A stretch of 37,579 nucleotides of DNA from the NCBI RefSeq assembly GCF_028290025.1, contig NZ_JAQGKQ010000091.1, forward strand, positions 1 through 37,579, read 5' to 3'. The notes under the pieces are model-generated. The model saw only the letters and a list, made by a program, of their open reading frames with translations, made no database searches and was not told the DNA's origin. A program made the position numbers and the translations under genes. Below, piece after piece: positions 1-7,157 of this stretch. Position 1 is the first letter of the stretch; each line of letters opens with the position of its first letter. Source of the stretch: Cypionkella sp. (GTDB lineage Bacteria > Pseudomonadota > Alphaproteobacteria > Rhodobacterales > Rhodobacteraceae).

Positions 1-301
1 GCGCCGGATTGCAAGATTAACCGCCTTGTCCAGCACCACGACCGTCAGGATCACCAGCATAGCATGGATCAGTGGCACATCGGGATAGATTATCGAGTCG
101 CCTACAGCTGAGCCGAGCGCGGATGACCAACAAAAACTCGACCAACGACAGTTGCGAAAGACTTCGGCCGCCAACCCAACGCAGCAGGATCATTGTCCAC
201 AGCCAGATCACCAATACGCGCAGCAGGATTTCCAGAAGGAACAAGGGCGGCTCATCGCCCATGAACACGCGGGGCCAATCGAATGCGACAATGGTGTCCA
301 T
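1..301 (-). pseudogene. DUF421 (YetF-like) membrane protein, frameshifted and cut by the window edge
   Basis: The reading frame starts at ATG 301 and gives an N-terminus with one hydrophobic segment (about residues 20-40) followed by LLRWVGGRSLSQLSLVEFLL, which resembles the DUF421/YetF family motif (R-x-x-G-x-R-x-L-x-Q-L-S). After residue Ile60 (122-124) this frame becomes nonsense. A one-base shift at about 121 reopens a frame reading ALGSAVGDSIIYPDVPLIHA and then a hydrophobic stretch that stays open to base 1, as expected for the second and third membrane helices. An extra G in the GG at 121-122 would explain it. Function of the family is unclear (inner-membrane proteins, some linked to spore or stress biology). 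Either a true frameshift or a base-calling error. Confidence 0.65.
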
Positions 302-618
302 ACCTACTCCGGTTTCAGGGGTTGGAATGGTAACACCGCAGCGGAGCGATCAGTTCCGCACGGACTATTTGGCGGCGGGCTTGGCAGGATTGGCGGGGCC
401 GCGCCTTCCTGCCCAAGGCAGGCGCGACGTGATTGTTGGGCGTAGGTTGTGCAAAGACGCCCCTCGCTCGACGGCTTTAGCCTTACGAGCAATGAACCCG
501 AAAACTGTGCCCCGCAGAGTTTTCTTTCGGTACGCGTCAATAGATCAAAGCTTTGCCGCTATAGCGCGGTTTCAGCAAACGCATTCGATGCGTGTCAGCG
601 CCATTTCCAGTTTCTCCA
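302..618. other. Intergenic stretch without a recognisable gene
   Basis: Open frames exist on both strands here but none gives a recognisable protein or has a convincing ribosome binding site. A small stem (cctgcc/ggcagg, 408-422) sits within a larger GC-rich segment. The stretch presumably holds the promoter of the DUF421 gene on the minus strand. Nothing else could be supported. Confidence 0.4.
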
Positions 619-686
619 CGCCGCCCCGGCCTTGAGCCGGGGCCTCTGCTTACAACATGAGGCCCCGGCTCAAGGCCGGGGCGGCG
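619..686. repeat. Perfect 28-bp inverted repeat (REP-like palindrome)
   Basis: The arms at 619-646 and 659-686 are exact reverse complements over 28 bases and are separated by a 12-base loop (647-658). Each arm also contains an internal near-palindrome of the form ccccggc-cttga-gccgggg. It lies 22 bases beyond the stop codon of the broken ppk2 gene, so in RNA it would form a very stable hairpin that could stop transcription or protect a 3' end, although no T-run follows it. GC-rich palindromes of this style are common dispersed repeats in alphaproteobacteria. Only this copy was noticed in the window. Confidence 0.85.
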
Positions 687-708
687 TAGATCAGGGGTTT
701 AGGGGCGC

Positions 709-1571
709 TTAATACTTCCCCGGCACATACAGTTCCGGCGGTAATACCGCCCGCTCATACTGCGGATTAAACACGCGGTTCGGCAGGGTGACTTCTTCGT
801 GCGGCACTGGCTCATAGGGGAATTGTTTTAGCAGGTGGTCGATGCAATTCAGGCGGGCGCGTTTTTTATCGTTGCCGTCGACAATATACCACGGCGCTTC
901 GGGGATGTTGGTGCGGGCCATCATTTCTTCTTTGGCTTTGGTATAATCCTCCCAACGGACGCGGGATTGCAGATCCATTGGTGAGAGTTTCCATTGCTTC
1001 ATCGGATCGTGTATCCGCATCAGGAAGCGCATTTGTTGTTCTTCATCGGTGATTGAGAACCAATATTTGATCACGGTAATATGGCAAAGCCCATCACGCG
1101 TTCGACCCCGGCGCGGTTATACCAGCTGCGGTCCAGCAGCACGATTTCGCCGCCTGCGGGCAGGTGCGGAACGTAGCGTTGGAAATACCATTGGGTTTTC
1201 TCACGGTCGGACGGCGCGGGGAGTGCTACGACGCGAACGACGCGCGGGTTGAGGCGTTGGCTGATGCGTTTGATCACGCCGCCTTTGCCCGCCGAATCGC
1301 GGCCCTCAAACAGCACGACGACCTTTTTCTTGTGATACGACACCCAATCTTGCAGCTTGATCAGCTCTGATTGCAGGCGGATCAGCGATTGGAAATACTC
1401 GTGGCGGTCGCCGTCAGGGTGTTTGTCTTTGTAAATCTTGGAGATTTCGAGCGAAAGCTGGGCGTCTTCCAGTTCTATCTCATATTGCTCATCAAAAGCA
1501 TCGGCGAGTTCGGCTTCCAGCCAGTCGAGGGCTTGCGGGGATGCGGTGGCGTTTGTGGTCGACTCGGGCAT
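709..1571 (-). pseudogene. ppk2: Polyphosphate kinase 2, disrupted by an internal deletion
   Basis: PPK2 transfers phosphate between polyphosphate and nucleoside diphosphates. The first frame (1571 down to 1071, RBS aggag upstream) has the Walker A motif FEGRDSAGKGG (about residues 88-98) and the Walker B/lid motif DRSWYNRAGVERVMGF (147-162), then runs into a stop four codons later. A second frame, open to the stop at 709, carries the rest: VIKYWFSITDEEQQ, HDPMKQWKLSPMDLQSR, WEDYTKAKEEM and the family C-terminus ending LPPELYVPGKY. In intact family members roughly 20 or more residues, including a conserved F-E-R-M-L segment, lie between RVMGF and IKYWF. Here they are missing, so this is a deletion that also shifts the frame, at about 1080-1083. 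The kinase is probably non-functional unless the assembly is wrong. Confidence 0.85.
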
Positions 1572-1723
1572 GGGGGACTCCTGTTTCGCTGGCGGTAAAT
1601 CAGCCGAATGTAACAGGGCGGTGACGCGGGTGTATCGGGCGAAGTGTTGCCAAACGGCACAGGGTGGCTTGTTTGGCCGCGGCTTGCTTGTAGACTCGGA
1701 GGCAGGGTCGTTGTGAGGGTAGT

Positions 1724-3718
1724 ATGCGCTGGATCATCCGTTCGGTTATGGCATTGGTTTTGCTGGTTATTTTTGGAGTGGGAGCGGTGTTTCTGATCCC
1801 GGCTGAGAAGGTCGCGGGCATTGCGGTGGCGAAGTTCAATGCGCTGACCGGGCGGGAGTTGGTGATCTCTGGCTCGGTACGGCCACAGGTTTGGCCGCAG
1901 CTGGGGGTGACGACCGGGCCGATTTCGATTTCCAACGCGGAATGGTCGAAAGAGGGGCCGATGGTGCAGGCCGAGGGGCTGTCGATTTCGGTGGATTTAA
2001 TGGCGCTGATCGGGGGCGACGTGAAGATCACCGGGGTGGAGGCGATCAACCCTCGGATCGTGCTGGAGCGGTCGGCGCAGGGCGCGGAAAACTGGGTTTT
2101 TGGCGGCGGCGGGTCTGGTGGCACGGTGTCAAAGGCGACGCCGGGGGTCGGGCGGGCGTTCACGCTGGATAATGCCTCGGTTTCGGGCGGCGTGGTGGTG
2201 TTTGCCGATCACAAGGCGGGGGTGCGTTATGAGCTGAGCGGGATTACGGGTGCAGTGGCGATCCCGAATTACACCGGGGCTGCGACGTTGGATTTGGCGG
2301 CGGTGATGAACGGGCAGTCGTTCAGTTTTGCGGGTAAGGTCGCGGCATTTCAGGATTTTGTCGATGGCAAGGTGGTGGGTAGCGATCTGAAGCTGGTGGC
2401 GGGGGATGCCTCGGTTGGGTTTGAGGGTGAGGCGGGTCTGGCGGGCGAGGGCAAGGGCGCGCTGACCGCCGATCTGGGCGATCTCGCGGCGATTTCGGCT
2501 TTGGCGGGGATGGCGGCACCGGATTTGCCGAGCGGTTTGGGGGCGTCGGATGTGCAGGTGTCGGGGGCGGTGACGTTCACCACGGCGGGGTCTGTGCATT
2601 TGCGCAGCGGATCGGTCAGCTTGGATGGCAACACTCTGGCGGTGGACGCTGATCTGACGACGGCGGGGGCGCGGGCGAAGCTTTCGGCCAAGGTGGTGGC
2701 GGGTGGTCTGGATTTGGTGGCGGTGTCGGGCACTCAAGGAGGTGGTTCGGAAGGCGGCGTGCAGGCGTCGGGCTGGCCGAAGGATCGGATTGATGTGAGC
2801 GCGCTGGCGGCGCTGGATGCAGTGGTGGCGGTGACGGCGGACAGCATTGATCTGGGGATGGTGAAGTTTGGGCCGTCGCAGATCGTACTGACCAATGAGC
2901 GGTCTCGGCTGGTGGCAGAGTTACGCAAGGTGTCGGCGTATGAGGGCGTGATCTCGGGTCAATTCGTGGTTAATGGGCGCAAGGGGCTGTCGGTCGGTGG
3001 GGATTTATCGTTTGCGGGCATGGCGTTGCAGCCGATGCTGGCGGATTTCGGCGGATATCAGCGGCTGGTGGGGACGGGCGATTTGCGGGTGAAGTTTTTG
3101 GGCTCGGGGGTGTCGGTGGATGCGATTATGCACTCGCTGGAGGGGTCGGGGTCTGTGGCGTTGAGCAATGGCGAGATTTTGGGGTTGGATATCGCGGGGA
3201 TGCTGCGGACGCTGGATATGTCTTATGTGGGCGAGGGGCAGAAGACGATTTTTGACAGTTTGGGCGGCAGTTTTACGATGGCGGCGGGCGTGCTGCACAA
3301 TGAGGATTTGGTGCTGAAATCGCCTTATATCACGGCGCGGGGCGTGGGGGATGTGGGCTTGGGCGCGCGGAATTTGGAGTATCGGATTAAGGCCACTGCT
3401 TTGGCGGATGATACCGGGGCGGGCGGGTTGACGGCTCCGCTGTTGATTAGGGGGTCTTGGGCCAACCCGAAATTTTCTCTGGATTTGCAGGCGATTGCGG
3501 ATGAGAAACTCGCCGAGCAGAAGGCGGCTTTGCAGGCTCAGGCGGAAGCTAAGCGGGCGGAGTTGGAAGCTAAGGCGCGAGCCAAGCTGGAGGATGAGTT
3601 GGGCGTGGTGCAGCAGGACGGCGAGAGCCTTGAGGATGCGGCGCGGCGGCGGATGAATGAGGCGGTGGACGAGGGTGCGCAGAAGGCGTTGGAGAAGTTG
3701 CTGGGCGGCGGGAATTGA
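1724..3718 (+). CDS. AsmA family protein
   Basis: A 664-residue protein with one N-terminal membrane anchor (about residues 5-26) followed by a typical AsmA start: FNALTGRELVISGSVRPQVW, GPISISNAEWS, and VDLMALIGGDVKITGVEAINPRIVLER. The C-terminal AsmA-like region (about 430-580) contains GTGDLRVKFLGSG and GSGSVALSNGEILGLDIAGM. The last 80 residues are an alanine/glutamate/lysine-rich, probably helical tail. Family members are large periplasmic proteins anchored in the inner membrane, thought to act in outer-membrane lipid or protein homeostasis, and the bigger relatives form lipid bridges. The start has gagggt a few bases upstream. It stands alone, divergent from ppk2, so a specific role cannot be deduced. 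Confidence 0.9.
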   Translation: MRWIIRSVMALVLLVIFGVGAVFLIPAEKVAGIAVAKFNALTGRELVISGSVRPQVWPQLGVTTGPISISNAEWSKEGPMVQAEGLSISVDLMALIGGDVKITGVEAINPRIVLERSAQGAENWVFGGGGSGGTVSKATPGVGRAFTLDNASVSGGVVVFADHKAGVRYELSGITGAVAIPNYTGAATLDLAAVMNGQSFSFAGKVAAFQDFVDGKVVGSDLKLVAGDASVGFEGEAGLAGEGKGALTADLGDLAAISALAGMAAPDLPSGLGASDVQVSGAVTFTTAGSVHLRSGSVSLDGNTLAVDADLTTAGARAKLSAKVVAGGLDLVAVSGTQGGGSEGGVQASGWPKDRIDVSALAALDAVVAVTADSIDLGMVKFGPSQIVLTNERSRLVAELRKVSAYEGVISGQFVVNGRKGLSVGGDLSFAGMALQPMLADFGGYQRLVGTGDLRVKFLGSGVSVDAIMHSLEGSGSVALSNGEILGLDIAGMLRTLDMSYVGEGQKTIFDSLGGSFTMAAGVLHNEDLVLKSPYITARGVGDVGLGARNLEYRIKATALADDTGAGGLTAPLLIRGSWANPKFSLDLQAIADEKLAEQKAALQAQAEAKRAELEAKARAKLEDELGVVQQDGESLEDAARRRMNEAVDEGAQKALEKLLGGGN

Positions 3719-3798
3719 GGTTGGGATGGGTTTGCTTGTGGCTGGACGCTGTGCATGTAGCAGTGGCTGGCGGGGCTTTGGTAAGATTGTGACAGGTG

Positions 3799-4224
3799 AT
3801 GAAAACGCAGGCTGACATTCAGGCAACGCGGCCTGCCATTCAGATTGAGATCAAGGGCGCGAGTATTTCGTCGATTGCAGGGTTCTATCGCGAGATAAAC
3901 CGGGTGTTTATGGCGGGGGAGGATTGGGTCTTGGGGGACAGTCTCGATGCGCTGAGTGACATGTTGTATGGTGGCTATGGTGTCGCGGCGGGGGGCGGCG
4001 CGGTTGTGATCTTGTGGTCCGATATGGCACAGAGCCGTGCGGCTTTGGGTGTTGAGGCGACGCGGGGTTGGCTGCTGGCGAAGCTGAATACGCCCGGTAA
4101 ATTTGATAGGGTGGCTGTTCAGGCGCAGTTGGATGCGCTGGAGCGTGGCGATGGGCCGAGCTATTTCGCCATCATTGAGAGCATTTTTGCCGAACATCCG
4201 AGATTTCAGATTGTGCAGGCTTAG
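3799..4224 (+). CDS. Barstar-like (barnase inhibitor family) protein, orphan
   Basis: The 141-residue product (ATG 3799; an in-frame GTG at 3796 is an alternative) contains GASISSIAGFYREINRVF and GDSLDALSDMLYGG, which match the barstar family layout of a short beta-strand, a helix, and the N/S-LDAL-D-L motif, followed by a hydrophobic strand VVILWSD. Barstars bind and block barnase-type ribonucleases. No barnase-like nuclease lies beside it, so the partner is unknown. The ribosome binding site is weak. It lies 80 bases behind the AsmA gene and is followed by a clear terminator, so it may be the last gene of a short transcript. Confidence 0.7.
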   Translation: MKTQADIQATRPAIQIEIKGASISSIAGFYREINRVFMAGEDWVLGDSLDALSDMLYGGYGVAAGGGAVVILWSDMAQSRAALGVEATRGWLLAKLNTPGKFDRVAVQAQLDALERGDGPSYFAIIESIFAEHPRFQIVQA

Positions 4225-4289
4225 CTCGACACGTCCTAAGCCTGATATGCTGCGCTGCCGCTTAAAATCGCTGAGGGCGAGCAATGATT

Positions 4290-4320
4290 AAGGCGCGAGA
4301 AATGCTCGCGCCTTTTATTT
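4290..4320 (+). terminator. Rho-independent terminator after the barstar-like gene
   Basis: Ten-base perfect arms aaggcgcgag (4290-4299) and ctcgcgcctt (4305-4314) with a five-base loop are followed by a T-rich tail ttttattt. It faces the + strand and sits 65 bases after the barstar-like stop codon. It also separates that gene from the convergent gcrA. Confidence 0.85.
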
Positions 4321-4374
4321 ATTCAAGGAACGACCTTTCGCCTGAACGGCGGAAGGCGCGATGGTGGTTTGCGC

Positions 4375-5010
4375 TTAGCGGCGACGGTCGCGGCGGGCGC
4401 TCATCGGTTGGAACGCTACGCTGACATGGGCTTCGCAGTAGGGTTTGCCGGGAACGGACGGCAGGCCGCAGAACCAGAAGTCTTCGGTTGCGGGGTCGCC
4501 GATTGGCCATTTGCAGGTGCGCTCGGTCAATTCCATCAGCGTCAGGCGCTTGGCGCGCTTTTCGACTTCGCGCACCGAAGCCAAAGCCTCGGGGCTGATT
4601 TCGTTGGCGGAGGGTTGCGGCGGCAGGGGTTGGCCCGCCGGGATGATGGCTTTGCGCATCGGGATCGGCAGGGTGGTGACGATCGCAGATGGGGAAGGCG
4701 CGGGCGCTGCTGCCGGGCGCGGCTCGGGCGCTGCACGCTCGGGTGCGGCGGGACGGGCTGCGGGCGGCTCAACCGCGGCGGGCTTTGGTGCAGGTTCGGC
4801 ACGCGGGGCGGCGGCGGGGCTTGCGGCTACTTCCGGCTCCTCGCCTTCAACCACACCGCCGCCGACGCGGTTTGACAGACCAAGGCGGTGCACTTTGCCG
4901 ATCACGGCATTGCGGGTGACGCCGCCGAGTTCTTTGGCAATCTGGCTGGCAGACTGACCCTCAGCCCACATTTTCTTGAGCGTCTCGACGCGCTCGTCGG
5001 TCCAGGACAT
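4375..5010 (-). CDS. gcrA: Cell cycle regulator GcrA
   Basis: GcrA is an alphaproteobacterial transcription factor that binds sigma-70 RNA polymerase and promoters carrying methylated GANTC, and controls S-phase genes in Caulobacter. The N-terminus MSWTDERVETLKKMWAEGQS, then ASQIAKELGGVTRNAVIGK (about residues 20-40), is the characteristic helix-turn-helix. A long alanine/proline-rich linker follows (about 70-130). The C-terminal domain has RTCKWPIGDP and FCGLPSVPGKPYCEAH, with the cysteine/histidine pattern typical of the family. Length (211 aa) is normal for Rhodobacterales. It is divergent from the RraB-like gene, with a plausible promoter at 5073-5100. Confidence 0.96.
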   Translation of the reverse strand: MSWTDERVETLKKMWAEGQSASQIAKELGGVTRNAVIGKVHRLGLSNRVGGGVVEGEEPEVAASPAAAPRAEPAPKPAAVEPPAARPAAPERAAPEPRPAAAPAPSPSAIVTTLPIPMRKAIIPAGQPLPPQPSANEISPEALASVREVEKRAKRLTLMELTERTCKWPIGDPATEDFWFCGLPSVPGKPYCEAHVSVAFQPMSARRDRRR

Positions 5011-5051
5011 AAGCGAACTCCGGTTCAGGGGGCGTTTGATGGCCCGAGGGG

Positions 5052-5100
5052 CCCTGCATGACAGCAGACCCTATTCTAATCTTGAATGCAGGGGATACAA
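5052..5100 (-). promoter_or_regulatory. Putative gcrA promoter with flanking inverted repeat
   Basis: On the minus strand TTGTAT (5100-5095) and TAGAAT (5078-5073) are separated by 16 bases and point to gcrA. An 8-bp inverted repeat, ccctgcat (5052-5059) and atgcaggg (5086-5093), has one arm in the -35/-10 spacer and the other just downstream of the -10, as an operator might. The boxes are read by eye; no start site is known. Confidence 0.45.
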
Positions 5101-5170
5101 GGCGAGCGCGGCAATATCAAGCGGCGCGTGATTCGCATTTCGCGCCAACCTGTGCAGAAGGAGGCGGTTC

Positions 5171-5485
5171 ATGCATGACTACAAGGAACAGCGGGCGGAT
5201 ACGTTCGAAACCTTTGCCAAGGTCAGCCGGGGTGTGCGGCTGCCAAAGACCGCCGTGGTGGTCTATGAATTCGTCGCCGAGGAAGTCGATACGGCTTGGG
5301 CGGCGGTAGAAAAGGCGCTGCGGGCCAAGGGCTTCAAGGCCAGTCATTCCGGCGATGTGTTGCAGGCCCGGATCGGGCCGATCACGATTGACGCAGAGAC
5401 GGTGTGGGAGTGGGAGTGGCTGGCGACGGAAATCGTGCTGCCGTTTTTGTTTGAACCGGACGGCTGGGAATTGGACGACGCCTGA
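5171..5485 (+). CDS. Small RraB-like (ribonuclease E inhibitor family) protein
   Basis: A 104-residue acidic soluble protein preceded by a strong AAGGAGG (5158-5164). It resembles the RraB/regulator-of-RNase-E-activity-B fold: a strand VVVYEFVAEE, a helix AWAAVEKALRAKGFKAS, a second strand, then a helix starting IDAETVWEWEWLATEI and the closing motif PDGWEL, which parallels the (Y/F)-DGWE ending of RraB proteins. In E. coli RraB binds RNase E and alters its substrate choice. The match here is on overall pattern rather than on a diagnostic motif, so the role is tentative. It is divergent from gcrA with 160 bases between them. Confidence 0.55.
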   Translation: MHDYKEQRADTFETFAKVSRGVRLPKTAVVVYEFVAEEVDTAWAAVEKALRAKGFKASHSGDVLQARIGPITIDAETVWEWEWLATEIVLPFLFEPDGWELDDA

Positions 5486-5587
5486 GGCTTTTGGGCGCTT
5501 GGGACGGGTGAAGGCGGCTTGGTCGGTGTTTATGTCGTGCTACGTGACAGGCTCGGCGGTCGAATAGGCAGTGCCGCTGAATAACTG

Positions 5588-5703
5588 CGCCTCGAAAAGG
5601 CGGTGGCAGGGGTTGGCTTTTCGCCATTGATCGCCTAGCAAAGGGGCAATCTCTTGGACCCGGTGCAACTCCGGGTGGCTATTCCGGCCGCCGATCCGCC
5701 GGA
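5588..5703 (+). ncRNA. Candidate structured leader RNA of the SulP gene
   Basis: The 247-base gap before the SulP gene holds several stems. One is cgcct/aggcg (5588-5592 with 5598-5602). An alternative pairs that same aggcg with cgcct at 5632-5636. Others are acccgg/ccgggt (5658-5663 with 5671-5676) and tccggc/gccgga (5683-5688 with 5698-5703), the last ending 29 bases before the chosen start codon. The mutually exclusive first pair and the regular spacing suggest a cis-regulatory leader. A structured RNA called sul1 has been described upstream of sulfate-transporter genes in alphaproteobacteria. Whether this is a member cannot be decided by eye. Confidence 0.4.
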
Positions 5704-5732
5704 CAACGCATTTGATCGCGTCCTCTCATATT

Positions 5733-7157
5733 ATGAACAGCTTTTGGCATTATGCGCGCCAGTGGCGGGAAAACCCTGTGCGGGAAATCCTGGCCGGTGC
5801 GGTCGCTACTTTCGCGCTTATCCCCGAGGTTATCGCCTTTTCGGTGACGGCAGGGGTCGATCCGTCGGTCGGGCTATATTCATCTTTCGTCATTAGCGTG
5901 GTGATCGCGCTGTTTGGCGGCAGGCCGGCGATGATTTCGGCTGCGGCGGGTTCGGTGGCTTTGGTGGTGGCGCCGCTGGTGCGTGATCACGGTATTCAGT
6001 ATCTGTTTGCGGCAGGATTGCTCGCTGGAATGTTCCAGATGCTGTTTGGCTTTGCGCGGCTTTCTGCGCTGATGCGCTATGTCTCAAACTCGGTGCGGAC
6101 AGGGTTTGTCAACGCGCTGGCGGTGCTGATCTTTGCGGCGCAACTGCCGCATATCCTGAACGCGGGCGCGATTGGTTATGCGGTGATCGCAGCGGGTCTG
6201 GCGATTATTTATCTGGTTCCACGGCTGACGACGCGTATTCCCGCGCCGTTGATTTGTGTGGTGGTGTTGACGGCATTGTGTTCGGCGCTGAACATCGCGG
6301 TGCCGCGGATTGCCGATCTGGGGCAGCTGCCGGATGGTTTGCCGATGTTCGCGTGGCCAAATGTGGCGATCAATCTGGAGCTTTTGAACATCATTTTCCT
6401 GCCCGCTTTGGCGATTGCCATGGTGGGATTGCTCGAATCGTTGATGACGGCGGGGGTGGTCGATGATCAGACCGGTACGCCTTCCAACAAGGATGCAGAG
6501 GCGCGTGGCTTGGGGCTGGCGAATGTCGCGACCAGTCTGTTTGGCGGTATCGCGGGCTGCGGGATGATCGGGCAGACGGTTTCCAATGTGAAATATGGCG
6601 GGCGTGGGCGGCTTTCGACCTTGGCGGCTGGGGGGATTTTGCTGATCCTGATGGTGGCGCTGAAGGGCGTTGTTGCGCAAGTGCCGGTGGCGGCGTTGGT
6701 TGCGATCATGATTATGGTGTCGATTGATACCTTTGATTGGGGATCGCTGCGGCGGCTGCGCGGCACTCCGTTGCTGTCAAATCTGGTGATGCTGGTGACG
6801 GTCGCGGTGACGATCCTGAGCCATAATTTGTCGATGGGCGTGCTGGTGGGCGTGTTGATGAGCGGGGTGTTCTTCGCGGCAAAGGTGGCGCGGATGCAGA
6901 GTGTGCGGCGCGACGGTGACAGCTATGTGGTTGAGGGGCAGATCTTTTTCGCCTCGGCAGATGCGTTTATAGATGCGTTTGATCCGCTGAACCACCAGGG
7001 CCCGGTGACGATAGACCTGTCACGGGCGCAGTTGTGGGACATCACGGCGCTCGCGGCAGTTGAGAAGGTGCGCGATCGGTTTGCGCGCAATGGTCTTGCC
7101 GTTACGGTTGTTGGGATGAACGCGACGTCTGGGCTTGCGGTGCCGAAGGTGCCCTAA
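5733..7157 (+). CDS. SulP family inorganic anion transporter
   Basis: SulP proteins move sulfate, bicarbonate or other anions across the inner membrane. The protein has the family start (NPVREILAGAVATFALIPEV, then GVDPSVGLYSSFVIS), about ten to twelve hydrophobic segments, the conserved GRPAMISAAAGSVALV, and a cytoplasmic STAS domain at the C-terminus (about residues 385-474, with GPVTIDLSRAQLWDITALAA). The ATG at 5733 is preferred over an in-frame TTG at 5712 because the family N-terminus begins at MNSFWHYARQW; neither has a strong ribosome binding site. The STAS domain stops early, ending GLAVPKVP where relatives continue for some 20 residues, and its stop codon overlaps that of the convergent guanine deaminase. 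Substrate is not certain. Confidence 0.9.
   Translation: MNSFWHYARQWRENPVREILAGAVATFALIPEVIAFSVTAGVDPSVGLYSSFVISVVIALFGGRPAMISAAAGSVALVVAPLVRDHGIQYLFAAGLLAGMFQMLFGFARLSALMRYVSNSVRTGFVNALAVLIFAAQLPHILNAGAIGYAVIAAGLAIIYLVPRLTTRIPAPLICVVVLTALCSALNIAVPRIADLGQLPDGLPMFAWPNVAINLELLNIIFLPALAIAMVGLLESLMTAGVVDDQTGTPSNKDAEARGLGLANVATSLFGGIAGCGMIGQTVSNVKYGGRGRLSTLAAGGILLILMVALKGVVAQVPVAALVAIMIMVSIDTFDWGSLRRLRGTPLLSNLVMLVTVAVTILSHNLSMGVLVGVLMSGVFFAAKVARMQSVRRDGDSYVVEGQIFFASADAFIDAFDPLNHQGPVTIDLSRAQLWDITALAAVEKVRDRFARNGLAVTVVGMNATSGLAVPKVP

Noticed and set aside
72..635. 187-codon open frame on the + strand
   Set aside because: It runs antisense to the DUF421 frame and across an intergenic stretch, has no recognisable domain and no ribosome binding site.
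2129..2737. Long antisense open frames inside the AsmA gene
   Set aside because: Arg/His/Pro-rich products typical of high-GC shadow frames; the + strand AsmA frame explains the region.
4369..4957. Two long + strand frames over gcrA
   Set aside because: Low-complexity Gly/Ala/Arg products produced by the alanine/proline linker of gcrA on the other strand.
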